Positions 9,823 through 19,820 of a DNA stretch of 60,931 nt are shown here, one piece after another. Position numbers and translations under genes: made by a program. This stretch comes from Hyphochytrium catenoides (taxonomy: Eukaryota > Sar > Hyphochytriomycetes > Hyphochytriales > Hyphochytriaceae): assembly GCA_900088475.1 (NCBI GenBank), contig FLMG01000368.1:1-60931 (forward strand). Reading direction: 5' to 3'. The notes beneath the pieces were generated by a model. That model saw nothing but the letters and a program-made list of their open reading frames with translations, was not told the DNA's origin and made no database searches. Positions within the stretch are counted from its first letter, which is position 1. Every line of letters starts with the position of its first letter.

Positions 9823-12029
9823 TTAGAGTTCCTGCTCTTCACTGTGAACCTTCTCGTTTTTCCGCCGCCGTCGCTGCCTTCTGCTAAAGGCCCAAGCTGA
9901 AAACTCTGCATCTCCCATCTGCGAGAGGTCAACGGCTTCGTCTCCGACTAGGGCAGCGCTTGATCGGTAGCTGTCTAGGAGGAAAGGTTTAGAGCTTTGT
10001 TTAAGAGGGAGCGGGATGCGCCTTCTCCTCCTTTGTTGTCTCCTTCTAAGCGACCACTGCGCATCCTCTTCTGACACTGAAACCTCTGAGACCGAGAGTG
10101 TTTCATCTGCTGGGTGTGCTACGTTGTGATGCTCAGAATTCGTCGCCTGAGCTGCCGTCAGGTTCTTTCCTTCATCTTCCGCCTTTAACTCCTGCGATGC
10201 CTTGGTAGCCGATTCAGCCTTGCGGTCTTTGTCGGCTTTCGATACTTTCTCCTCCTCTGTCTTTCTAAACTCTTCAAGCTCTTTCTCCAGCTTGGTGATC
10301 TCACTTCCTCTTCCCTCTCGAAAACCTGAGGTGAAGGCGGCGAGGGAGGCCCTAACGACCTCGAGTCTGTCCCTCGCCAGCTCCTGCAGAACTGGCCGTG
10401 CGTCCTTCATATCCGTTATTGTCTCTTCCAGGGACCTGTTCAAAGTCTTCTGCACGTCAGGGAGAGATTTCGCAGCTGGACCGAAACAGGATAAGGCGTT
10501 AGTATAAGCCTCCTCTGTCCCTCTGGTGTGACCCAGTCTTCTTCCTCTCACAAGCAGCAAGCCACCTTTACCACGCCATCATCACCTTCATAGTACTTCC
10601 ATCTCTCAGCTGTCTCTCAGCTTCTTACCGTTCACCATTGCCTTGGCTGCACGCTCTGCCCTCTCCTCTTCGACTGTCTTCTCTGGAATAGGCATGTCCC
10701 GAAGCTCGGCAATTGAGGTCTTTGAAAAGTCAACGAACTTCAGCTTTCGACGGTCCTTAGAGATGAAGGAGAGCTGCCAAACATAAAACGTAAGGCTATA
10801 ATATGCCACAATGAGAGAATGTTGCCCATTAGGATCCTGAACTTCTAGCACTAGACGCTCGGGAAGTACTTCCTAGATCGCAGAAAGAGGATAGGCTCTA
10901 ACCCAGGAGAGGAAGGCGAGTGATGCTGCTAACGGAAGCACGTTGAAGTCAGGAATAGCACGGACCAAGGAAGAGAGAGAGAAAGAGGTCTTCCTTTACC
11001 TTCAAGGAGTAGAGATAGTCGCTCCAGCCACGCTTCAATATTGCTAGATGCTCCTGGGAAGAGAGGAGAAGAGGATATTCTTGCGTCAGTGACGGATCCA
11101 TCAACAGAAGAAGGAGAAAGCGGTCAGTAGACAAGAGGGAGGTCAGAGAGAGCACACGGCGGGGATGGGGCGGGAGAAATAGGTGTCGACACTCTTCCGC
11201 CGGAATAGGACAGCAGCAATGAGGAGGCTACCTCTCGCGTGAGGCCAGAGTGGAACACCATCCGGTACAGAGACTGCTTACTACTGAAGCGTGGCTTCAT
11301 CCATTCTGGAAGAGAATCAATATCCTTCGGAGTAGGCAGCGGACGCACCTGCAAAGCAGTAGAAGCGAGCGCGGGAAGGACAAGGTTCAGCAGCTGAAAC
11401 GCAGAAGTTTTGGGAGACGTGGATAACAATGCAGAGTGCACGTGACGACGACTGGCCAGAGAAGGAGAGAGATAAGTGACAGATTCACGATTAAGGGAGG
11501 AGAGCATGGGTATCAAGAGAGATGCCATCGAGCCACTGAAGAGAGAGAACCCCAGTTGGCTAGACAGGCAACAAAGTGATACCATCGGCAAGGGACCCAG
11601 AGCGCAAGAGAGCCTTTCGTTGGAAAGATAGAAGCACAACGGCGACGGGCAACGAGCAAGAGAAGCCAGAGGCGAGGCTAAGCAAGCACGCAGGGTAGGG
11701 AGTGAGCCTCAGCTATAGTATAGAAGAGGCAGAGAGGTAGAGCCGGATCTGATAAAGCTTCTCACGTCATCTATCGCCTCCTTCACATAGTTCCTGCACC
11801 ACTCTACTGTCGCTTTCACGTCCGAAGGCATTGAGCGCAGAACTCTGAAGGTGAACTTCAGCGTCCCTTCCTCATCGGGCCAGTCGAGCCTCCGCCTCAC
11901 CCTCGCCCCCAGATGCCGGCGGTAGCCTCTATAGACTGCAGCCGTGGCCGCCGTGTGCTCCTTGGTGATCCGCCAAGTGATCTTCATGATCTCCCATTTG
12001 GAGATAGATCCTCCTCCTCTGCCTGCCAT
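9823..12029 (-). CDS. Unrecognised 466-aa protein with coiled coil and basic C-terminus
   Basis: I do not recognise the family. Five exons close in phase (11766-12029, 11232-11348, 11000-11053, 10629-10872, 9823-10544), which strongly supports a real gene. The N-terminal 90 residues (KWEIMKITWRITKEHTAA, then RRRLDWPDEEGTLKFTFRVL) look globular and soluble. The middle has a beta-rich stretch (LVLEVQDPNGQHSLIVAYYS). From about residue 290 the chain is charged and helical (ITKLEKELEEFRKTEEEK), probably a coiled coil. The C-terminus has two Arg clusters (LRRRQQRRRRR and SRRQRRRRK) that resemble nuclear or RNA-binding signals. The start at 12029 gives MAGRGGGS; an in-frame ATG at 12083 would add 18 residues. 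Function is unknown. Confidence 0.75.
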
Positions 12030-12629
12030 AGCTGATCTCAACAAAGCTCCGTGAAGAGGAGCGTATGGAGGTACAAGGAACAAGCACTAGCTCCTAGATA
12101 GATAATGGCGCTGAGATAGCCTCTACGGCCTGGGAAGACCAGAGCTTGACTTCAGGATTCGTCAACAAGAAGCCATGGATCTCGGCCCAGCGCGTGCCGT
12201 CCTTCGCTCCGCCCTCTGAACCTGGTGCTCAGCCATTTATCTCTGGCTAGGCCTGCATAGTCTCACTCCTCGACACCAGTTATGGCTCCCGTCTTGCTCC
12301 TTTTGTCTACCGACCAGTCTCCGATCTTCAGAAATCAGGCATCTGAAGCTCCTCTCCAGTCAAAACACCAAAGAGAGCCCTAAGATTGTCGCCTTAGTGC
12401 TAAAAGAATCGATGTAGCTCCAGCTACCTTCCAGCTCCTTTCTGCAAGATTACCCAGAATAATTCGCTTAAAGTGAACTTTGGTGCGGCCAATAAAAATC
12501 TGGGTCAAAAGCTTCAATCTAACCTCAGAAAGAGACGCGGAGATCGTAGAGATCCAGCAGCCTGATAGGTCAAAGGCGAGGCTCATACGAACGCTGCAAG
12601 GAGGAAAACGAGTGAGACTCAGACCAGCC
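12030..12629. other. Divergent promoter region, 600 bp
   Basis: Lies between the start of the 466-aa gene (-) and the start of the ribosome recycling factor (+), so it must carry both promoters. An open frame runs upstream of the recycling-factor ATG from 12480 and could extend its N-terminus, but the Met at 12630 already begins a good organelle presequence. I see no other feature. Confidence 0.5.
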
Positions 12630-13750
12630 ATGATTCGCAGAGCTTGCGCCCATTTCAGGCAAGTCCCTGCTCGGGTTCTGAGAGCCCGGCCAGCAGCTCC
12701 AAGAGTGACAGCGCCTGCCTTTCTCTCAGTCCCAGTGGAGCTAGGACGGCTATCCGTTCCCGTTCACGCTGAGCAGGTTAGAAGCTTTTCCAAAAAAGGT
12801 GAGCCTATACATTCCTTCTCGGCTTAGCTGTCGGCACCTAGCTCTCTCCCTCTTCGGCCATCGCCGTTTTATATGGCAATATCTTCCTCGTCTCACTCGC
12901 TAAGTCACACCTTCCGGCCTTTCTATTCTTGCTTGTCATTGCCCTTGGGATTGGGCCGTATAAACGCTTGGTCATGGCAGCTAAGGGTAAGAAGCAGACG
13001 CCTACGGAAGCCGAGGATGAAGGAGAAGGTCTTGGTACGGAGGAGCAGGCACGGTCAATCATCGACGACATCAACAAGAGGATGGACGGTGCTCTTAACC
13101 ATCTTAACAAGGAGTTTGCGGCCTTAAGAGCGGGACATGCGGACCCAAGTAATGCTTCTCTTTCTCTCTCTCTCCCTCTCTCTCTCCCTCTCTTACCCTG
13201 TCTCTCCATCTTTTGTTCTTTCTCTCGCTCTGTGTTGCTCTCTCTCGCTCTGTGTCGCTTTCTCTCCCTCTCTCTCTCTCTCTCTCTTTTTCCCCTGTGC
13301 TTCTCTTTAGACGTGTCCTACGAGAGCAATCTGCGGCACCTCGTTGATCTCTCTCCCCAACTGGTTCATTTAATATGTGATTGATCTCTCACTCTCGTCG
13401 TCACCTATGCTTCAAAATCCTTTAACTGCAGTCGTTCTCGTGGTCCTTTTTGAAAAAGCTCCAGCCGTGTCGAGCTAAGAGCTTTGCTCTCATCTCCTGC
13501 CTCACTCATGTCGTTTCCTCTCTCCTTTTGGGACGTCAGAGATGTTAGAGCACATTAGCGTGGAAGCTTATGACAACACTATGCCTCTGAGTGCCTTGGG
13601 CCAGGTTTCCGTTAAGTCTGCCCAACAGCTGATTGTTACGGTCTTCGATGTGGAGGTGAGGCAGTAGCTGGAGGATGCACTGTTGAGGGAAAGACAAGCA
13701 GAATTAAAGGATTGAGAAAGAACAAGGGACAGAGAGAAGGGTGGGGGCCA

Positions 13751-13783
<33 letters not shown>

Positions 13784-14772
13784 CAGAGAGACAGAGAGAC
13801 AGAGAGAGACAGAGAGAGACAGAGAGACAGAGGAGAGAGCGACATGAATTGAGAGAACTTGGAAGAATAGGGGAATAGAGGGAGACAGAGACAGATTTAT
13901 TTTGCTCTGGCAGTCTATCTTTCCTTGGGCTATTATCTCCTAGGGTTGGCAGAAAGGCATTAACAATGAATTCCTCATGGCTTTTCAGACGGCTTCGGCG
14001 GTCCAGAAGGCAATCTTTGAGGCGAATCTTGGGCTCAATCCCAAGCTAGAGGGGAACATCCTCACCGTCAATGTGCCAAAGTAAGCAGCTTATCCCATTT
14101 GCAGTAGAGACTCATCCATCTTGCTTGTGTTTGGTGTCCCATTAGACGCCGCCTCTCTCACTCTCCCGATGCTGGCCTTCTCCATCGGTGTCAGCTGCTG
14201 TGCTTATCAACTAACTCTGACGGAATACGACTTAGGGTCACTAAAGAAGGCCGGCAAGAGCTGGTGAAGGTGGCTGGCAAGTCGCTAGAGAAGGTACTAA
14301 GGTCACTAGGCTTTTTTTCTTGGCCTTATGTGTACCCTCTTGCCCCATTTATCAATAAGTTGCCTCGTTCATTCACTGACTTCCACGTCTACCTTAAGAC
14401 TAAGCAGACTCTCCGCCGACTGCGGAAGGATGGTATGGATTCTTTCAAAGGGAAGAAGGACCATTGGTCGAAGGATGACTTGCACCGCTATGAGAAGGAG
14501 GTAAGGTGGAGAGCAATAATTTTTAGCTGCTTACAGAGGAGGGGAACCAGAGCAAGTCACCAACCGAATTAGCGAGAGACGAGAGAGAGACCGAAAGAGA
14601 GAGAAGGCTAGATCCTCAGCTAAAGCCAGTCGAACCACCCTAAATGTGTACTGAGCTTAGCTTGCCTTAAAACGTGCTGCAACTTTGGCAGATTCAGCAC
14701 CTGATTGATACCAAGAGCAAGGAAGCGGATAAATTATTAGAGAAGAAGACTAAGGAGCTCCTATCGGGCTAG
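12630..14772 (+). CDS. Ribosome recycling factor, mitochondrial or plastid
   Basis: Splits post-termination ribosomes with EF-G in an organelle. Seven exons close in phase: 12630-12798, 12981-13148, 13540-13655, 13989-14080, 14236-14293, 14399-14500, 14692-14772, giving 261 residues. The first 57 residues are rich in Arg, Ala and Pro without acidic clusters (MIRRACAHFRQVPARVLRAR), a typical targeting presequence. Family blocks follow in order: RMDGALNHLNKEFAALRAGH (helix 1), MLEHISVEAY, LSALGQVSV, LNPKLEGNILTVNVPK, VTKEGRQELVKVAGK, LRRLRKDGMDSFKGKK and the C-terminal helix LIDTKSKEADKLLEKK. Introns 2 and 3 contain long CT and GA tracts. Mitochondrial versus plastid targeting cannot be decided by eye. 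Confidence 0.93.
13156..13300. repeat. Pyrimidine-rich (CT)n tract in an intron
   Basis: About 145 bp of CTCTCT with scattered G in intron 2 of the recycling-factor gene, on the coding strand. Such a tract could act as an extended polypyrimidine tract, but it is far from the acceptor used at 13539. Confidence 0.8.
13750..13835. repeat. Purine-rich (GA)n / AGAGACAG tract in an intron
   Basis: A GA run followed by repeated AGAGACAG units in intron 3 of the recycling-factor gene. Because intron 2 carries a CT tract, the pre-mRNA contains complementary CU and AG tracts flanking exon 3. Confidence 0.8.
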
Positions 14773-14916
14773 GCCTAGAAAATACGGGTGGGGAAGAAGC
14801 GAGAAATGGCATCTTGCTCTCACACTTTGTATCAGGGCATTTGCACCGTACAGACAATAAAGTGTGGCTTTTCTTGACAGAGACGCGGAGCAATCAAATA
14901 GACAGGAAGGTTGGCC

Positions 14917-15545
14917 CTAGATGACTCCCGCAGATGAGATGGAGGTGGACTGAGACTCCCCAACTGTTTGGGCATACAATTCCCTAAGATCAGCGATATT
15001 CTGCGGCCCTGTGCTGAGCAGCTCCGTCACTTTGAACTGCGTGGAGTTTACCACTGAACGGACTGGTTCCCCTACCGGGCCTGCCGTCTGCCAGAGTTGA
15101 TCGAACACCCTGAGGGAGCAGACAGGAGAACGGAGTGGTTAGTGATGAAGAACGGAAACCAGCGGTTAAAGGAGCCATAGAGATTAACCGTTGAAGAGGT
15201 TTGGAAGTCACCTAGTCCACGTATCATGCAGTGAGTATAGGTATGGAAGCTTTCAGGTCGAAGAGAGTTCCATGGGTCAAGAGAGAATAAGGGAAGCCAA
15301 AGGCTATATATCAACCTCAACGTAAGTACGTAGAGTTCATAAAAGGCCATCGGATCTTGGAAAAGCTCCCAGAAAACCTCTGGTGTGGCGTTGAAGTTCC
15401 CTCCCTCCAACCTCAGTACATCCCCAAGCATGTGACACAGCTGGGAACCTACAGACGCGAGAGGATAGTCCTGCATAGACCCCTTTAGTATCCTTCATGT
15501 TGCCCGTCACCAACATAGCGTCTTTCTCTTCCTCTCTCTCTCACC

Positions 15546-15590
<45 letters not shown>

Positions 15591-17167
15591 AGTATGTCTC
15601 GGTCGGTCGCTCTCGCTCTCTCTTCCCCTCTTTCTCTTCTTCCTGGTCTCTTTCCTTCCTTCTGCTGTCCCGATCTTATGATCACCAGGATGGGCACCTT
15701 GGCAAGTACTTTGGCCCTCATTGCTAGTCAAGAGCTCGTTCCAGTCTTGCCAGCTCCTATCTCCCTACCTGTCGAGAGAGCACGGCAGCTACCTCGTCCC
15801 TACAATTTTCGTAGAGGAAGACCAGAGAACGAAGAGATAGCATGGACGGAATGTCCCGCCAGGGATCCTCAGAAGAAAAGCCAACCTGCCGAGTAAAATA
15901 GAGAATATTAGGCAGTTCCTCGTCTCCTTCTCTAGCTTGAATTGCATATCTCTTCTCTGTCGTCCTTTCTGTCCTTGCTGCCAAATCCCCGCTTCTCTAA
16001 GTGTTCATCTTCTCTTCAGTCTATACCTTTATCCAGAGGGAGGACAGCCTCAAGAAAGGCCTTCCCCTACCCACCGTGAGCCAAAGCTTTTGAAGCAAAA
16101 TCTCATGTTCTGGCTCTTGAGGCCTTGGAGTGGTCTGCAAGAGAACACGGAGGGCACCAAGCTGGCTTCCCGCCTGCGGCGATGCAGGCGCAGCTCCTCC
16201 TGCGCCTCTTCCTAAGCGAGAGAATGTTGAGGATTTCGCTTTGTCTAAGTCTCAATCTTCCCTCTCTGTTCCTCTTGCCTCAACGGCCGTCAGCACTTCT
16301 TTACAGCTGTCAGAGAGATTGGTAACCGTGGCTCCTCACCTCGATTGCGAACCACAGTCTGATAGAAACCCTTCGCTGTCCTCCCAAGCTGCTCGCCTAC
16401 AAGGGCAGGAAATGTTGTGGGGTTCACATAAGGAGCAATAGATAGTAGAACGACGAAGAAAGCAGAGATTAGTACGAATAGCTGAGAAGAAGAATGCACT
16501 GACCGACACAGAGGGAGTTCTCAGACACATTGGTGACATGGGTAAACACACAGGGAGCAAGAGGACGGAGAGATCTAACCTACCACCTGTTCCGAGAGAT
16601 CGCCGGACGACTCCTGACACAGACTTTAAGGCTGTCAGACCACCATAAGGCCCCGTCTAGAGAGCGGACGACGAAGGCGTGGTAGTCGGTTAGAACGCCA
16701 TCCTAATAGGAACGAAGAGGGATAATAAGGATGGATAGTACGTGACTTCTCACCTTTTCTCGGCGAAATGGTGCCCCTGGATCTCGGATAACCTCAGGAC
16801 CATGCTTGTCTTAATGTGGAAGACGAGAAGCAAGGTGCATTAGCGAGAGATTGCGAGAGCTGTTGGGCAAAATGAGGGCAGCGGTGAAGAGAACATTGAT
16901 AGGACAGTGCTCTTTCAAGGGAGATATATGAAAACCAAAAGGAAGAGGAGACAAAGATCTCACCGGCTGTATGGAAGATCTGCATATCCGAGTCAAAGTC
17001 TAAGACAGACTCTTCCTCGTCCCGAGTAAGCTGAGCCTTTTCACTCCCGTCCTCCGTCTCTTCATCGTCCTCTTGTAAGGGAAGAACCTAGCCGATACGA
17101 CACAGACGGTCCAAGTTCTAAGAACACTCTCTCACGCCATCTTTTGCTCTCTTTCTCTATTCTCCCT

Positions 17168-17213
<46 letters not shown>

Positions 17214-17873
17214 GTCTCACTTTCCCTGCAAGCAGTGACAAAGGTTCTAATGACTGGAAAGAGCCTTACTCAAATATCTGCCCATAACTGGCCCATAATT
17301 GGCAAAAAGAAACTGAGGAATAGGCGAGGAAGGAGGACAAGATTGAAGAACAGCAAGGCATGGGCAGCTAGAAGACAGAGCGAGGGAGAAGGAGGAGGAG
17401 GGACAGGGGAGGGGAGAGGACGAGAGGCGATGAGAGCGCCAGAGAGAAAGACAGAGGATGACAAGAGCTAACAGAAAGAGAGTGATTGACCTTAACATAG
17501 GCCACATCATCTGTCACATTCAGCTGCTGCTCATCACGAAGGAGATCCCTCCATACATAGTCTGCTCCGTTTCGTTCCCGGCATCGGAAGTGGAACTTCC
17601 CTTCGAAAGGGAAGGCGCGCCTCAGAGTCTCCAGGTTGCACTGAGTTAAGAAAGGGAAGAGATAAATGAGAGAAGGCAATCGTGTCGTTGCTGAGTCTTG
17701 AGAATGACTGGGAGCTAAAGGCACCCGGCAGCCAGAAGGGAAGGTGATGGTAGTAAACATGGTCTTAGCTCTATTACCTCGGAGGCGGGTAAGAGGAAGG
17801 CGGACGATGTGTCCGCAGGCAAAGCTCCAGCCGCTTGTATGAAGTATTCCACTCGCACGCTGCGCTGCGCCAT
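14917..17873 (-). CDS. DIX-like domain, hydrophobic segment and ELMO domain fusion protein
   Basis: Eleven exons close in phase (17778-17873, 17491-17640, 16964-17087, 16754-16809, 16587-16702, 16504-16519, 16340-16481, 16075-16211, 15769-15885, 15316-15470, 14917-15109), giving 433 residues. Residues 1-86 look like a DIX domain: VRVEYFIQAAGALPA (strand 1), NLETLRRAFPFEGKFHFRCR, then the VWRDL block and DDVAYVKVLPL. Residues about 187-206 are hydrophobic (LFVLISAFFVVLLSIAPYV), perhaps a membrane anchor. Residues about 265-400 are an ELMO domain: PEHEILLQKLWLT, VGFSSEDPWRDIPSMLSLRS, DYPLASVGSQLCHMLGDVL, ELFQDPMAFYELYVLTLRVF. DIX domains polymerise head to tail in cell-polarity and Wnt proteins; ELMO domain proteins regulate Rac- or Arf-type GTPases. 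Joint function is inference. One donor is a weak GTTGAT, and exon 6 is only 16 nt. Confidence 0.8.
15546..15592. repeat. (CT)n(GT)n microsatellite in an intron
   Basis: A CT run followed by TGTGTGTG in the intron that separates the two halves of the ELMO domain (15471-15768). In the sense of the gene it reads as (AC)n(GA)n. Confidence 0.85.
17170..17208. repeat. (CT)n microsatellite in an intron
   Basis: A nearly pure CT run in the intron between the second and third exons of the DIX-ELMO gene; GA in the sense of that gene. Confidence 0.85.
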
Positions 17874-18453
17874 GGTGCTAGCCCTTGCGGTGTCGGTCCT
17901 TCCTGTCGATGCTCACCTTGCCGCGGACATACTCTGACCATGCACGGCACGACTCAGCCCCTCTCTCACCTTGAACCCGACTTTCGCCGTGAAGCTACTC
18001 AGTCAGAGACTACCTCGAAGGGATCAACCAGACTGAAGACAGACTTAGCGATGATGGAGAGACCAAGAAAGCGCCGATGTCTCGGTCTCTTGAGCGATAC
18101 CACCAGCGCACTTCCGAGCAGCTCTTCATTTTGACCTTCACATCAACCCAGGATACCCACAGGGTTGCATGCTTAGCCATATTACCCAGAGGTAGGGTGA
18201 AAAGGTAGAGAATGTCTCGTCCGAAAAGCCCAAACTGAGACCTGGGTTTATGGAGCCACCACAGTTTGCCTCCCCTGTCAGATCCAAAAGTGAGATCTGC
18301 TGACGGAGCTCATCGAAGCTTCAGAACCCCTCGGGTCAGCACATCGGCTCTTTCGGCGAGACACATAAGGCCAGACCGCAATAGAGCTATAGATGTGAGT
18401 TTGTTGCAAGGCTGAGTAACTGTGTGTCAGCAAAGCAGCAGCCGGGACGACCA
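17874..18453. other. Divergent promoter region, 580 bp
   Basis: Sits between the DIX-ELMO start (-) and the EMC4 start (+). A minus-strand open stretch begins near 18179 (MAKHATLWVSWVDVKVKMK) but runs into a stop without a good link to the DIX exon, so I treat it as non-coding or upstream leader. No other structure seen. Confidence 0.45.
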
Positions 18454-19669
18454 ATGGAGAGCAACAACAAAGGCACGAGCGCCGGGAAGAGATGGAAGTT
18501 TGACCTGGCCAATCCTGGAAAAGGCGATGACATTCCAGCCTCATTAGAACCTCCAGGATATAATCGCGTCATATCCGCAGATTCCGTATGTCTCTATGTG
18601 ATCCTCCTAGAAACAGCAGTTGGCTCTGACTCTCGTTTCGTTGCCTATTTGATGTGTAGAAGTCAAAGACATTGGTCTCTGCGGAGAAGGAAGAAAAACG
18701 ACAAAGAGAGCTCAAGGAGAAGGTGAGAGACGGTTAGAATTTTTTTTATCATTTTAATGAGGTGGACACTAGCAAGAAAGAGGAAGAGACTGAAGGTCAA
18801 GGGAAGAATCCTGGAAAGGGTCACTAATTAAGGCTAACTCTCTGACAGCGAGCACGGGACATCTCCTTGGGCCCCGGGAAGAATCTCTTTATGACTGCCT
18901 TCATGTTATGGATGAGTGGGACTGGACTAAATATCTTCACCATTATGATGACTGGCATGGCGATGATGACGCCCGTCAAAGCGATGTTTGCTGTCAACTC
19001 AGGTAGGGGATCACCACTTTACTCTCTCTCTCCTCGCCCGCCAACACCTCTTCTCCCTTTTAGCTCCCGCTTTCTCTCGCTGGACTATCAAAATTCACCC
19101 GTGCTCCACGACCACGTCTACTCCTTTTCATAGTTATCCTATGGCAACCCAGCTCTGTCTTGCAGCACTTCTTGTGTCATCCACGATAATGTATCTGACT
19201 CTGGAGTGGCCTTCCTCTTTATTTCTTTCTCTCCGTCTCTCACTTTGCTCCATCGCGGCCCACATGCCTTCTGACTCTCCTCATTATGCCGCCAGTTTTT
19301 GCGCCAGTAGATGATGGAAAGGTTGAACTGCTGATCCCCAAGCTCACATACCTCGCACTTAGCCTGGTTGGATTGGCAATGGGGCTGTACAAGCTAGGAA
19401 CTATGGGTCTGCTACCCATTAGCAGTGCCGACTGGAACTGGCTCCTTCCTATGAAAACGGTAAGCTTCAGATAATAGATAGAGAAGAAGACGGGACAATG
19501 GAAGGCGCGCGGCAATGGAATGGGAGAGGAACACCAGAGAAGACAGAAAAAGGAAGAAGGTTTAGTGCTTGAATGTCTTCTGGTTGTCTAATATTCTGCT
19601 CCTTCGTCCTGATATGCCCCGAAGGTCTTTGAGTACTCGGCACCGGCCGTGGAGGTGCCTAGGATCTGA
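18454..19669 (+). CDS. EMC4: ER membrane protein complex subunit 4
   Basis: Core membrane subunit of the EMC, the ER insertase for tail-anchored and multipass proteins. Five exons close in phase: 18454-18585, 18660-18722, 18849-19002, 19296-19459, 19625-19669; 185 residues, the usual EMC4 length. Residues 13-44 carry the cytosolic block RWKFDLANPG...PPGYNR. A short charged helix follows (exon 2, KTLVSAEKEEKRQRELKEK). Two membrane helices are visible: LFMTAFMLWMSGTGLNIFTI with the Met-rich MMTGMAMMTPVKAMFAVN after it, and YLALSLVGLAMGLYKLGTMG. Ends VPRI. It is convergent with the CoA-transferase gene, with 151 bp between the stops. Confidence 0.95.
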
Positions 19670-19820
19670 AGCTGAGAGGGCCCAACCTAAATAGTTTTCT
19701 CTTTGTTAATAATAATTGCTTGAACCTGACTCTGATGCTTTGAAGGTTTTCACTCAGCAACAGCTCAGCTTCCCATATATCTGTTTGCCTTCTTGCTCTA
19801 CCTATCCTCCGCCAATTTTC

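Noticed and set aside
14917-17873. Two separate genes, one DIX-like and one ELMO
   Set aside because: No stop, new start or promoter-like gap is needed; every exon junction from the DIX part to the ELMO part closes in phase in one chain. Transcript data could still overturn this.
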